A stretch of 64,000 nt of DNA from Pseudarthrobacter sp. NIBRBAC000502772. Lineage in GTDB: Bacteria; Actinomycetota; Actinomycetes; Actinomycetales; Micrococcaceae. The stretch covers positions 682,001-746,000 of the forward strand of contig NZ_CP041188.1 in the NCBI RefSeq assembly GCF_006517235.1. Reading direction: 5' to 3'. The notes beneath the pieces were generated by a model. That model was not told the origin of the DNA. It saw only the letters and a list, made by a program, of their open reading frames with translations, and did not search any database. Below, one piece after another: positions 33,994-42,662 of this stretch. Every line of letters begins with the position of its first letter. Position 1 is the stretch's first letter. The position numbers and the translations under genes are program-made.

Positions 33994-34673
33994 TTCAGGG
34001 CCTCGGCGAACCAGCCGGTGATGGTGGCCGGGTGCGTGATCGCGGTACCGACGACGACGGCGAACGCACCGGCGTCGAGGCACTGGCGGGCCTGGGCGGG
34101 GGAGTGGAGGCGGCCTTCGGCGATGAGCGGCACACCGAAGCCGGCCGCGGCGATCTGCTCCAGCAGTTCCAGGTCGGGGCCGTGCGTCTTGGGGCGCTCG
34201 CCGGAGTAACCGGACAGCGTGGTGCCGATCAGGTCGGCCCCGGCCTCGACAGCGGCGGCGGCGTCGTCGAACGAGCCGCAGTCCGCCATCACCAAGGCGT
34301 GGGAATCCTGGTGGATGCCCGCCACCGTCTGGGCCAGCGTCAGGCCGTCCGGACGCCCCCGGCGCGTGCCGTCGATCGCCACCACGTGGGCGCCCGCGTT
34401 GGCCACCGCCAAAGCGTGGCGGAGCGTGGGAGTGATGAAGACGCCGTCGTGCCCGTCCTTCCAGAGCCCGATCACCGGAACCTCCACCGCTGCACGCGTG
34501 AACTGCACATCGGCCAGGCCCTGGACCCGGACAGCAGCGGCGCCGCCGGTCACCGCGGAGGCGGCAAACTGCGCCGTGGTGCGCGGGTCCCGCAGGGGCT
34601 CGCCCGGGTACGCCTGGCAGGACACGATCAAATGCCCGCGCAGGGCTTCGAGGGCTTCGGGGGTCAGGATCAC
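33990..34673 (-). CDS. nanE: N-acetylmannosamine-6-phosphate 2-epimerase
   Basis: A 227-residue TIM-barrel enzyme turning ManNAc-6-P into GlcNAc-6-P. Visible blocks are LIVSCQAYPGEPLRD, GAAAVRVQG, VPVIGLWKDG, VAIDGTRRGRPDG, LVMADCGSFDDAAAAVEAGADLIGTTLSGYSG and PLIAEGRLHSPAQAR, all as in NanE. The catalytic Lys is in GLWKDG. It is followed by nagA with a GTGA overlap and preceded by nanK at 87 bases. Confidence 0.94.
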   Translation of the reverse strand: MILTPEALEALRGHLIVSCQAYPGEPLRDPRTTAQFAASAVTGGAAAVRVQGLADVQFTRAAVEVPVIGLWKDGHDGVFITPTLRHALAVANAGAHVVAIDGTRRGRPDGLTLAQTVAGIHQDSHALVMADCGSFDDAAAAVEAGADLIGTTLSGYSGERPKTHGPDLELLEQIAAAGFGVPLIAEGRLHSPAQARQCLDAGAFAVVVGTAITHPATITGWFAEALK

Positions 34674-34760
34674 GGTCGGTTCCTCTGGAAGGTTTGGCGG
34701 AGCGGGCTGAAGATCGGGGTGGGGCGTGGTGGTCAGGCGAGGTGCTTTACGACGACGGTG

Positions 34761-35708
34761 TCAGGACCGAGCGGTGAGGACCAGTCGCGCGGCGCCCACC
34801 ATTGCTGCTGCGTTGCCGAGTTTAGCGGGAAGGACGGGGAGGCCGAGCAACGCGGGCAGGAGTTCGGCGCGCAGGGCGCGTTCCATGGGACGCCACCAGG
34901 GGGCGCCGGCGTCGGAGAGGCCGCCGGAAACCACCACCACTTCGGGGTCCAGGATGTTGGCGAGTCCGCCCACGGCCTGGCCGGCCGCGGCGGCGCCCAT
35001 ACCCATAGCCTGGATGGCTATGGCGTCGCTGGCGCCGGCAAGGGCAAAGACGCCGCGGGCGTCCATCACCGGCTCGTTGCCGCCCAGCCGCACGTACGCC
35101 TCGCGGATGGCGGGTCCGGAGGCGATGGCCTCAACATGCCCGGCGCCGCCGCAGACGCAGGGCACAGGCTTGCCCTCGTGGAACGCATACGGGGAAGCGA
35201 AATGGCCCACGTGTCCGCCCGCGTAGCGGTGTCCGAGGACCGGGTGCCCGGCCAGGACAAAACTGCCGCCGACGCCGGTGCCGAAGGCCACCAGGAGCGA
35301 GCTTGAGGTTCCTGCGGCGGAACCCGTCCACGACTCGCCCAGGGCGTGCGCATGGACATCGTTCACGGCCTGGACAGCCTCCGGCGCCAGGCCGAGCCGG
35401 GCGGCCAACCCTGCGGTCAGCTCGGTCCCGGCCCACCCGAGGATGGCATCGGTAGCGGACACCACAACACCGCGCCCGGCATCGATAACGCCAGCTGAAC
35501 CAACGCCAACCCCCACAACAACGAGGCCCTCTGCTTGTGCCCGCGACATAAGGGAAGAAACCAGCGCCGCAGTAGCGTCCAGGATCGCGTCGCCGCCATC
35601 CCGGTTCAGCGTAGGAATGGTCTCCGAAAACAAGACCCTCCCGTCCCCGGAAACAACCCCGGCAGCAGTCTTAGTACCCCCAAGGTCAACACCGATCGCG
35701 TACTGCAT
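34761..35708 (-). CDS. nanK: ROK-family kinase, probable N-acetylmannosamine kinase
   Basis: A 315-residue ROK sugar kinase. MQYAIGVDLGGTKTAAGVV is the phosphate-binding start; VGVGSAGVIDAGRGVV, GTGVGGSFVLAGHPVLGHRYAGGHVGHF and the ROK Cys cluster CVCGGAGHVEAIASG follow. I chose the ATG at 35708, with AAGGAA upstream, because it places the phosphate loop at the N-terminus as in the family. Its position between nanA and nanE points to ManNAc as substrate; glucose is the usual alternative for ROK kinases. Confidence 0.88.
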   Translation of the reverse strand: MQYAIGVDLGGTKTAAGVVSGDGRVLFSETIPTLNRDGGDAILDATAALVSSLMSRAQAEGLVVVGVGVGSAGVIDAGRGVVVSATDAILGWAGTELTAGLAARLGLAPEAVQAVNDVHAHALGESWTGSAAGTSSSLLVAFGTGVGGSFVLAGHPVLGHRYAGGHVGHFASPYAFHEGKPVPCVCGGAGHVEAIASGPAIREAYVRLGGNEPVMDARGVFALAGASDAIAIQAMGMGAAAAGQAVGGLANILDPEVVVVSGGLSDAGAPWWRPMERALRAELLPALLGLPVLPAKLGNAAAMVGAARLVLTARS

Positions 35709-35752
35709 TTCTTTCCTTCTCATCGTTGTGGCTCCGGCGAGGTACGCACCGA

Positions 35753-35874
35753 GTGTCTGAGGGGTTGTTTTGCGTAGTCCCGCATCGCCGACCAGAATGT
35801 CGCGGAGGTCGCCCAGCGACCGGAGAGGCATGGCGGGAGGTGTCTAAGGGACGGCAAAATGACCCCTCAGACGC
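35753..35874. repeat. Inverted GTGTCTGAGGGG-type repeat between nanK and nanA
   Basis: GTGTCTGAGGGG followed by TTGTTTTGC starts at 35753. A near copy GTGTCTAAGGG lies at 35840-35850, and the inverted form CCCCTCAGACGC at 35863-35874 is preceded by GCAAAATGA. The last two form a stem, and the outer pair forms a longer inverted repeat. It may be an intergenic repeat family; in place it could shape the nanA-nanK transcript. Confidence 0.65.
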
Positions 35875-35903
35875 GACCCAACCACGACTCAGCCCAGTAA
35901 GAC

Positions 35904-36845
35904 CTACATCAGGCCGTTGCGTTCCAGGATGGCGCGGATTGCCTTGGTCTCGTCCTCGTCCAGGGAGAGCATGGGGGCGCTCATGACGTTCGTCTTGATG
36001 ATGCCCATGAGCTGCAGGGCGGTCTTGAAGGCGCCCAGGCCCGCGGCGTTGCCGGACATGCGGCCTGCCTTGGGGGTGTAGACGATCTCGAAGACGTCGG
36101 CCAAGCGGTCCTGCTCGGCTGCGGCCTGGGCCCAGTCGCCGGCCTGTGCGGCGTCGAACAGGCGGCGGTAGCCGGCCGGGTCAACGTTGCCGAGGCCCGG
36201 AACAACACCTTGGGCGCCGCCCAGGAGGGCGCCGTCCACAACCACTTCGTGGCCGGTGAAGATGTCGAAGTTGGGGATGTCCTTGGCCGCCAGCAGCAGC
36301 TGGCGGAACGAGACGTCGTCGCCGGAGGAGTCTTTCACCCCGGCAATGACGCCCTCGCGGCCCAGCTCGACCAGAAGGTCGGTGGGCAGCTTGAAGTGGG
36401 TGCGCACCGGCACATCGTAGGCGAAGACGGGAACGTCAACGGCGGCGGCGATGGAGCGGAAATGCGTGCCGTTCTCCTGGGCGTTGGAGATGGCGTAGTA
36501 CAGGCTGGTGGCCACGATCGAGTCGGCGCCCAGCGCGATGACGCGCTTGGCTTCTTCAATGACGCGGTTGGTGGTCTGCTCTACAGCGCCCACGATCAGC
36601 GGCACCTGGCCGGCGTTCACGCCTGCCACGGTCTGCACGACGAGGTCGCGCTCGGTGTTGGTCATGTGCGTGACCTCGCCGGAGGAACCCAGCACAAACA
36701 GGCCGCTGACGCCGCCGTCGAGCAGGTGCTTGGTGACGTTTTCCAGCGACGGAACGTCGATGGCTCCATCGGCGGTGCGGGGGGTTACGACGGGCGGAAT
36801 GACGCCCTGGAAACGGGAAGCGACGGTGGTCACAGAGTTCTCCAA
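35904..36845 (-). CDS. nanA: N-acetylneuraminate lyase (dihydrodipicolinate synthase family)
   Basis: A 313-residue class I aldolase that splits sialic acid into pyruvate and ManNAc. The pyruvate-binding motif is GSSGEV (GxxGE), the catalytic Tyr is in VFAYDVPVRTHF and the Schiff-base Lys is in GVIAGVKDSSGDD. Neighbours (ABC importer upstream; nanK, nanE and nagA downstream) decide in favour of sialate lyase over lysine synthesis. It follows the ABC ATPase gene by 36 bases on the same strand. Confidence 0.88.
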   Translation of the reverse strand: MENSVTTVASRFQGVIPPVVTPRTADGAIDVPSLENVTKHLLDGGVSGLFVLGSSGEVTHMTNTERDLVVQTVAGVNAGQVPLIVGAVEQTTNRVIEEAKRVIALGADSIVATSLYYAISNAQENGTHFRSIAAAVDVPVFAYDVPVRTHFKLPTDLLVELGREGVIAGVKDSSGDDVSFRQLLLAAKDIPNFDIFTGHEVVVDGALLGGAQGVVPGLGNVDPAGYRRLFDAAQAGDWAQAAAEQDRLADVFEIVYTPKAGRMSGNAAGLGAFKTALQLMGIIKTNVMSAPMLSLDEDETKAIRAILERNGLM

Positions 36846-36881
36846 ATATTGATGGTTAGACGAAAATTTGAGGTAGGAAAG

Positions 36882-37688
36882 CTAGATGTGGAGCAGGCTC
36901 GGGGCGGCGCCCAGGAGCTTCTTGGTGTAGTCGTTGGTGGGGCTGTCGAAGACCTGAGTGGCGGTGCCCTGCTCGACGATCTTGCCGAAGTACATAACGC
37001 AGATGCGGTCCGAGACGTAACGGACGGTCTGGATGTCATGCGAGATGAACACCATGCCGAGGTTCAGCTGCGTCTTCAGGTCAGAGAGCAGGTTCAGCAC
37101 CTGGGCGCGGACGGAAACGTCCAGGGCCGACGTCGGCTCGTCCGCCACGATGATGTCTGGGTCCAGTGCCAGGGCGCGGGCGATCGCCACACGCTGGCGC
37201 TGGCCGCCGGAAACCTGCGACGGCGTGACCTCGGCCGCGGACTGCGGCAGGCCCACGAGGGCCAGCAGTTCCTTGACCTTGGCCGCACGGGATGCTGCGT
37301 TGCCGATGCCGTGGATCTGCAGCGGGTCGGTGAGGATGTCCTGGACGGTCATGCGCGGGTTCAGCGCCGTGGCGGGGTCCTGGAAGACCACCGACACGGA
37401 CCGGCCGAATTCCTTGCGCATGGCGGCGTTGCGCTTGATGGCGGGCTTGCCGTGGAAGAGGACCTCGCCCGACGTCGGCGTCTGCAGTCCCACAAGCACG
37501 GACGCGAGCGTGGACTTGCCGCAGCCGGACTCACCCACGATGCCCACGGTTTCGCCGCGGCTGATGCTGAAGTTGACGCCGTCGACCGCTTTGACGATGT
37601 TCGGGCGGAAGAGCCCGCCGCCACGTGCGTGGTGGTAGACCTTGACGTCCTTGAGCTCGATGACGGGCTTGCCGGTTGAAACGCTCAT
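36882..37688 (-). CDS. Peptide-type ABC transporter ATPase (DppF/OppF), sialate importer subunit
   Basis: A 268-residue ABC ATPase: Walker [12 protein letters not shown]-loop VFQDPATALNPRMTV, signature [15 protein letters not shown], Walker B IIVADEPTSALD and H-loop VFISHD. The short C-terminal end matches the DppF/OppF type. Its ATG overlaps the stop of the fused permease-ATPase gene (ATGA). It supplies the second nucleotide-binding site of the importer. Gene context (nanA next) suggests sialic acid rather than peptides as cargo. Confidence 0.9.
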   Translation of the reverse strand: MSVSTGKPVIELKDVKVYHHARGGGLFRPNIVKAVDGVNFSISRGETVGIVGESGCGKSTLASVLVGLQTPTSGEVLFHGKPAIKRNAAMRKEFGRSVSVVFQDPATALNPRMTVQDILTDPLQIHGIGNAASRAAKVKELLALVGLPQSAAEVTPSQVSGGQRQRVAIARALALDPDIIVADEPTSALDVSVRAQVLNLLSDLKTQLNLGMVFISHDIQTVRYVSDRICVMYFGKIVEQGTATQVFDSPTNDYTKKLLGAAPSLLHI

Positions 37689-39820
37689 TTTGCATCCTCC
37701 TTCAGGTGGCTCGCCCAGTAGTGGTCAGCGTCCCCGCCGTTGGCGGCTCCCACTGTCGTCAGGACGAGCTGCTGGTTGGGGTCGGCGTCGGACCGCAGTG
37801 AACGCGGGGCGAAGCGGTCTCCCGGGGCGAAGTCGCGCGGGGACGGGACGGTGCCGGGGATCTGGTGCAGGCGGACGGCGTCGGCCTCGATGGAGAGGAC
37901 GGCGCCGAGCAGGCCGCGGGTGTACTCGTGCTTGGGGTTCTGCAGCAGCTCCGAAGCCTGTGCGGATTCCACCACCTGGCCGGCGTACATCACGGTGATG
38001 CGGTGGGCCAGGGAGGCCACCAGGGCGAGGTCGTGGCTGACGAAGACCATGGCGAAGCCGAGCTGTTCGCGCAGCTCGTTGAGCAGGTCCACTACCTGCT
38101 TCTGGACGGTGACGTCCAGGGCGGTGGTGGGCTCATCGGCAACCACGATCTTCGGCGAACGGGACAGGGCCATGGCGATCAGCACGCGCTGGCGCTGGCC
38201 GCCGGAGAGCTCGTGCGGGTAGCTGGCAAGCGTCCGGACCGGATCGAGCTTGACCAGTTCCAGCAGCTCGGTGGGGGTCTTGCGGCCGCCGCGCTTGGTC
38301 AGCTGCTCCATCTGGTCCTTGATCTTCATGGACGGGTTCAGGGAGCTCAGGGCGTCCTGGTAGACCATGGCGATCTGCTGGCCGCGGAGGCCTTCGTAGG
38401 CCTTGATGCTGCTGTGGCTGGTGGCCGGATCCAGCAGTTCCTTGCCGTCGAACGTGATGGAACCGGTGACCTGCGCGGTCTTGGGCAGCAGGCCCATGAC
38501 CGCGAGGGACGTGATGGACTTGCCGCAGCCGGATTCGCCCACCAGGCCCATGGTTTCGCCTTCGCGGACCGTGAAGGAGACGTTGTCCACAATCGCGGTG
38601 TCGCCGAAGCGGCCCGGGAAGCGGATGGACAGGTTCCTGACCTCCAGGACGTTGCGTGCGCCGGCCGGGACCTGGGGGAGCCGGTCGGCGCGCGTGGCCT
38701 CGATGCCGGAGAGCAGTTCCAGTTCCTTGTCCAGCAGCAGGTGCGGGTTCGCCGCGGCCAGCTTCGGGTCGGAGAGGATGGCTGCCTCGTTGTAGTGCTC
38801 CTCGGTGAGGACATCACCGAAAGCGGCGCGCACGCCGTCGAGCTCGTGCTCTTCCACCACTGACGGTTGGGCCACAGACGTGGCGATCTGAGTGTCGACG
38901 CCGGCACCCACCGCTGCGCCGGCAACAACAGCCGACGCGCCGTCGTCGTCCTTTACTACAGGTGCCTTGCGCAGTTTCGGGTTCACCATCGCGTCGGTGA
39001 GGCCCTCGGCGAGGATGTTCAGCGAGAGAACGGTGAGCAGGATGGTCACACCGGCGAAGGTGGTGGCCCACCAGCCGCCGGACAGGACCAGGTTGCGGCC
39101 GTAGGAGATCACGTTGCCCCACGACGGTGCGGGGTCCTGGACACCGGCGCCGAGGAAGGACAGCGAGGCTTCGAGGATGATGGCGTCGGCCACCATCACC
39201 GTGGCGAACACCAGCACGGGGGCGGCGGTGTTGCGGACGATGTGCTTGAGCAGGATGTAGAAGCGGCCTGCGCCGATCACACGCTCGGCACGGACGTAGT
39301 CTTCGCCGTACTGGGAGAGCACGTTGGCGCGGACCACGCGGGCCAGCTGCGGGGTGTAGATGATGGCGATCGCGATGATGATGGTGGGAACCGAGTTGCC
39401 GAACGCGGCCAGCAGCACTGCGGCCAGGGCGATGCCCGGGAACGCCATCAGGATGTCCATCAGGCGCATGATCAGTTCGTTGACGGCCTTGCTGGACGTT
39501 GCGGCGAAGGAGCCCAGCAGGGCGCCCACCAGGATGGCCAGGATGACCGCGCCGAGGCCGATCATCAGCGATGACTGGGCGCCGAAGAGCAGGCGGGAGA
39601 AGATGTCGCGGCCCAGCCGGTCGGTGCCGAAGAAGTGCTCGGCGCCTGGCGGGGTGGCGGGGATGAAGGTCTCCAGCGGATCGTGCGGCGCGATGACCGG
39701 CGCGAACACCGCGGAGAGGACGATCATGATGAGGAAGAGGAGGGCGATGCGGGAGCCCCAAGGCAGGGCCTTGAAACGGAGGCCCGGGGCACTCAGCCGT
39801 TCAGCAAGCTTGCTACGCAT
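37685..39820 (-). CDS. Fused ABC permease (DppC type) and ATPase (DppD type)
   Basis: A 711-residue fusion. Residues 1-285 form a DppC-type permease with the N-terminal OppC motif ([18 protein letters not shown]) and the EAA loop [16 protein letters not shown] linker of about 100 residues (about 288-388, Ala-rich then acidic) leads to an ATPase domain with Walker A GESGCGKS (about 428-435), signature [23 protein letters not shown] and the OppD-type C-terminal tail. In most genomes these are two genes. It starts 4 bases after the DppB-type permease gene ends and overlaps the DppF-type gene. Confidence 0.92.
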   Translation of the reverse strand: MRSKLAERLSAPGLRFKALPWGSRIALLFLIMIVLSAVFAPVIAPHDPLETFIPATPPGAEHFFGTDRLGRDIFSRLLFGAQSSLMIGLGAVILAILVGALLGSFAATSSKAVNELIMRLMDILMAFPGIALAAVLLAAFGNSVPTIIIAIAIIYTPQLARVVRANVLSQYGEDYVRAERVIGAGRFYILLKHIVRNTAAPVLVFATVMVADAIILEASLSFLGAGVQDPAPSWGNVISYGRNLVLSGGWWATTFAGVTILLTVLSLNILAEGLTDAMVNPKLRKAPVVKDDDGASAVVAGAAVGAGVDTQIATSVAQPSVVEEHELDGVRAAFGDVLTEEHYNEAAILSDPKLAAANPHLLLDKELELLSGIEATRADRLPQVPAGARNVLEVRNLSIRFPGRFGDTAIVDNVSFTVREGETMGLVGESGCGKSITSLAVMGLLPKTAQVTGSITFDGKELLDPATSHSSIKAYEGLRGQQIAMVYQDALSSLNPSMKIKDQMEQLTKRGGRKTPTELLELVKLDPVRTLASYPHELSGGQRQRVLIAMALSRSPKIVVADEPTTALDVTVQKQVVDLLNELREQLGFAMVFVSHDLALVASLAHRITVMYAGQVVESAQASELLQNPKHEYTRGLLGAVLSIEADAVRLHQIPGTVPSPRDFAPGDRFAPRSLRSDADPNQQLVLTTVGAANGGDADHYWASHLKEDAK

Positions 39821-39824
39821 GAAG

Positions 39825-40781
39825 CTATACCGTCCTGATTCGGGGGTTGATGAGCAGGTACAGGAGGTCCACCACGATGTTCACCAGAACGAAAGTAACG
39901 GAGATGGTGAGCACCACGCCCTGGACCAGGTTGACGTCCAGGTTGGTGATGCCGTTGAGGATCAGCTGGCCCATGCCGGGCAGGGCGAAGATCATTTCAA
40001 TCACGACGGCGCCGCCCAGCAGGTAGCCCACGCGGAGTCCCAGCACGGTCACCGGGGTCACCAGGGCGTTGCGGAGGACGTTCTTGGAGACCACTTCGCG
40101 GTAGGGGACGCCGTTGCCGATGGCGGTGCGGACGTAGTCGCGGTCCAGCTCCTCCACCATCGAGGTGCGGACCACGCGGATCAGCGAGGCGGAGACCGGG
40201 ATGCCCAGCGCCAGGGCCGGGAGGGCCATCGAGTTGAGCCAACCGCCGAAGCCGGATTCCGGCGTCGCGATTCCCCCGGAGGGGAACAGGGGGCTGGCGC
40301 CGAGGGCGAACCACTGGATCAGCAGGATGCCGAGCCAGAACGACGGCGTGGCGATCGCGGCGATCGAGAAAACGCGGACCAGCTGGTCCTGCCATTTGTC
40401 CCGGTAGAGGGCGCCGAGGATGCCGAAGGTCAGGGACAGGACGATCGCGATCAGCACGCCCAGGAAAGTCAGCTGCAGCGTCAGGGGGAACGCGGAGCCG
40501 ATCATGGAGGCCACCGACTTGGCCGGCGGCGTGGTGACGCCGAGGTCCAGCTGCAGCAGCTTGCCGAGGAAGCTGAAGTACTGGATGACCAGTGGATCGT
40601 TCAGGCCGTTTTCCTGGCGGTACTGCTGCTTCGCTTCTTCGCTGGCGCCGTCGCCGAGGGCGGAGCTTGCCTGGTCGCCGGGAGCGGCCTGCAGGACAAG
40701 GAAGACGAGCAGGGTGATGCCCAGGATCATCAATGGCAGTGCTGCGAGTCTGCGGCCAAGCAGACGCAATATCGTGACCAA
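39825..40781 (-). CDS. ABC transporter permease, DppB type
   Basis: A 318-residue permease with the classical start (ILRLLGRRLAALPLMILGITLLVFLVLQAAPGDQ), six membrane segments, and the EAA-loop region RTAIGNGVPYREVVSKNVLRNAL. I chose the TTG at 40781 because GGAG lies six bases upstream and it leaves the normal DppB N-terminus. It pairs with the permease half of the fused protein. It lies 111 bases after the binding-protein gene. Confidence 0.9.
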   Translation of the reverse strand: MVTILRLLGRRLAALPLMILGITLLVFLVLQAAPGDQASSALGDGASEEAKQQYRQENGLNDPLVIQYFSFLGKLLQLDLGVTTPPAKSVASMIGSAFPLTLQLTFLGVLIAIVLSLTFGILGALYRDKWQDQLVRVFSIAAIATPSFWLGILLIQWFALGASPLFPSGGIATPESGFGGWLNSMALPALALGIPVSASLIRVVRTSMVEELDRDYVRTAIGNGVPYREVVSKNVLRNALVTPVTVLGLRVGYLLGGAVVIEMIFALPGMGQLILNGITNLDVNLVQGVVLTISVTFVLVNIVVDLLYLLINPRIRTV

Positions 40782-40892
40782 TTTGTTCTCCGGTTTGTTT
40801 GGGTGCTGCAGTTCAAGATGTTGCGAGGCCCGCTCTGCGTGCTCCCGGGGTACTGGGGGCGCAGAGCAGGCCTCGCAACGCAAGTTGGCTGC

Positions 40893-42515
40893 TTAGGCGG
40901 TGCGGCCGACGTCGATGAACGACATGCCGGTGGTGGGCAGCGGCTTGAAGCCCTTGAGCTTCTTGTCGTCCCAGGCGGAGGGCAGCTGGCGGTGGAAGAT
41001 CGGATACAGGGGAACTTCGTCGGAGACAAGGTCCACAATTTCGCCGGTGATCTTCTTGGCGTCTGCTGCGGCAGCCTGCGAGCCCTTGTTCATGAGCTCC
41101 TGCAGCTTGGCACGTTCCGGGGCGGTCCAGTAGGCGCGCTTTTCCATCCAGGTGGCGCCCGAGTAGAACCAGCTCAGGAGCAGGTCCGCGTCGTTGCCGA
41201 AGACCGACGGGTCGCCGGGGGCTGCGACCACTGAGTAGTCGCCCGTACCGACGCGGTCCGTGTACAGGGCGCCGGACTGGATGCTCTTCACGGAGACCTT
41301 CACGCCCGGGATCTTGTTCCAGGATTCGAGGATCAGCGGGGCAACGTCCTTGACCCAGGCGGTGTCCGTGGTGAGCAATTCGAATTCGAGGCTGGTGACG
41401 CCGGCCTGCTTCAGGAGGTCCGCGGCTTTCGATGCGTCGTAGCCGTAGACGTTCTTGGCCTTGACGTAGTCCGGGTGGCCTTCCTGGAAGTAGGAGCTGG
41501 CGGCCTTGGCGTTGCCGAACAGGGCCTTCTTGATGATGGCTTCCTTGTCCAGCCCGTAGTGCAGGGCCTGTCGGACCAGCTTGTTGTTGAACGGCGCCTT
41601 GTTGCAGTTGAACATCAGGAACATCAGGCCGAAGGACTGGACTGATTCGACCTTGACCTTGGACTTGAGGCCGTCGATGTCGAGGTAGGGGACGTCCTCG
41701 ATGGCCTGGACACGGCCGGACTGGACGGCGGTGACGCGGGCTGCGGCGTCGGAGAGCAGGAGCCAGGTCATGCCCTTGGCCAGTGCCGGCTTGGGGCCGT
41801 TGTAGTCAGCGAACGCTTCGAAGACGATCTTGTCGTCCTTGGCGGCGGAGATGAGCTTGTAGGGGCCGGTGCCGACGGGCTTGGCGTCGAAGGCCTTGAG
41901 GTCCGTGGCCAAGGCCTTGGGGACAACCTTGACCACGGAGATGCGGGGGCCGAAGCCGGGGAAGGCGTACTTGAGGGTGAACTCGACCGTCTTGGCGTCA
42001 ACGGGCTTGACTTCCTTGATGAACGGGATGAACTGCGAGAACAGGGACTTGTTCGCCGGATCCATCACGCGGGTGAAGGAGAAGGCCACGTCTTCGGTGG
42101 TGACCGGAGTGCCGTCATGGAACTTGGCGCCGTCGCGGATGGTCACCTGGTAGGTGGTGTCGTTGACCTTCTTGGGGTCCGATGCCGCCAGCGCGTTGTA
42201 GGGCTCGCGGGTGGCCGGGTGCAGCTCGATGAGGCCTTCGAAGATGTGCAGGTTGGCGGCCATCGGCGTGGCGCCCGAGGAGCTCAGCGGGTCGAAGCCG
42301 GTGGAGAGGGCGTAGGAGATGCCCGCTTCGATGGTGAGGTCCTTGTTGACTGCCGCGGCGCCTGCCGAGCTGCCGGTGGTGGTAGCTGCCGGGCTGCCGC
42401 ACGCGGCGACAGAGGCGGTGAATGCTGCGGCGGCGCCCATGGCCCCGGTCAGCTTGAGGAAGTTCCGGCGGCTGGCGTCATTGACCAGCGGCAGGTTCTT
42501 GGTGATGTTGTTCAT
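40893..42515 (-). CDS. Family-5 extracellular solute-binding lipoprotein, sialate/peptide type
   Basis: A 540-residue binding protein. The N-terminus carries a twin-arginine motif ([13 protein letters not shown]) and a lipobox ending SVAACG (about residue 39), so it is exported folded and anchored to the membrane. The body has family-5 features: [32 protein letters not shown] and VGTGPYKL. It is the first gene of the importer operon. Its upstream region shares a 10-mer with the FCD regulator's promoter. Sialic acid is the likely ligand from context; oligopeptide is the family default. Confidence 0.88.
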   Translation of the reverse strand: MNNITKNLPLVNDASRRNFLKLTGAMGAAAAFTASVAACGSPAATTTGSSAGAAAVNKDLTIEAGISYALSTGFDPLSSSGATPMAANLHIFEGLIELHPATREPYNALAASDPKKVNDTTYQVTIRDGAKFHDGTPVTTEDVAFSFTRVMDPANKSLFSQFIPFIKEVKPVDAKTVEFTLKYAFPGFGPRISVVKVVPKALATDLKAFDAKPVGTGPYKLISAAKDDKIVFEAFADYNGPKPALAKGMTWLLLSDAAARVTAVQSGRVQAIEDVPYLDIDGLKSKVKVESVQSFGLMFLMFNCNKAPFNNKLVRQALHYGLDKEAIIKKALFGNAKAASSYFQEGHPDYVKAKNVYGYDASKAADLLKQAGVTSLEFELLTTDTAWVKDVAPLILESWNKIPGVKVSVKSIQSGALYTDRVGTGDYSVVAAPGDPSVFGNDADLLLSWFYSGATWMEKRAYWTAPERAKLQELMNKGSQAAAADAKKITGEIVDLVSDEVPLYPIFHRQLPSAWDDKKLKGFKPLPTTGMSFIDVGRTA

Positions 42516-42545
42516 GAGGGCCTCGCCATTCCAGAAGGTTTATCG

Positions 42546-42559
42546 GATGTAGGACGTCC
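42546..42559. promoter_or_regulatory. Candidate NanR operator upstream of the sialate importer
   Basis: GATGTAGGAC (42546-42555) overlaps the palindrome GGACGTCC (42552-42559), 31 bases upstream of the binding-protein start codon. The same two words occur at 13482-13517 before the FCD/GntR gene. This suggests one regulator acts at both places. Confidence 0.5.
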
Positions 42560-42615
42560 GAGCTCGTATGTCGACTGTAAGCGTCATCACAGGTTCACGT
42601 CAAGCGTCAGTTTGT

Positions 42616-42662
42616 AACGCTCTCTCACTTAACGTGGCTTTCCGCCGGACGCTCTCTCACTT
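42616..42662. repeat. Two direct copies of the ACGCTCTCTCACTT repeat
   Basis: AACGCTCTCTCACTTAACG lies at 42616-42634 and ACGCTCTCTCACTT at 42649-42662. These are the same word as in the cluster at 9092-9192. The right copy, read on the minus strand, supplies the TGA stop of the sialidase gene. Confidence 0.85.

Noticed and set aside
36210-37679. Long plus-strand open frame of 489 codons opposite nanA and the ABC ATPase gene
   Set aside because: It is a GC-rich antisense frame with Gly/His/Val-biased composition and no motifs; the minus strand encodes well-conserved enzymes.
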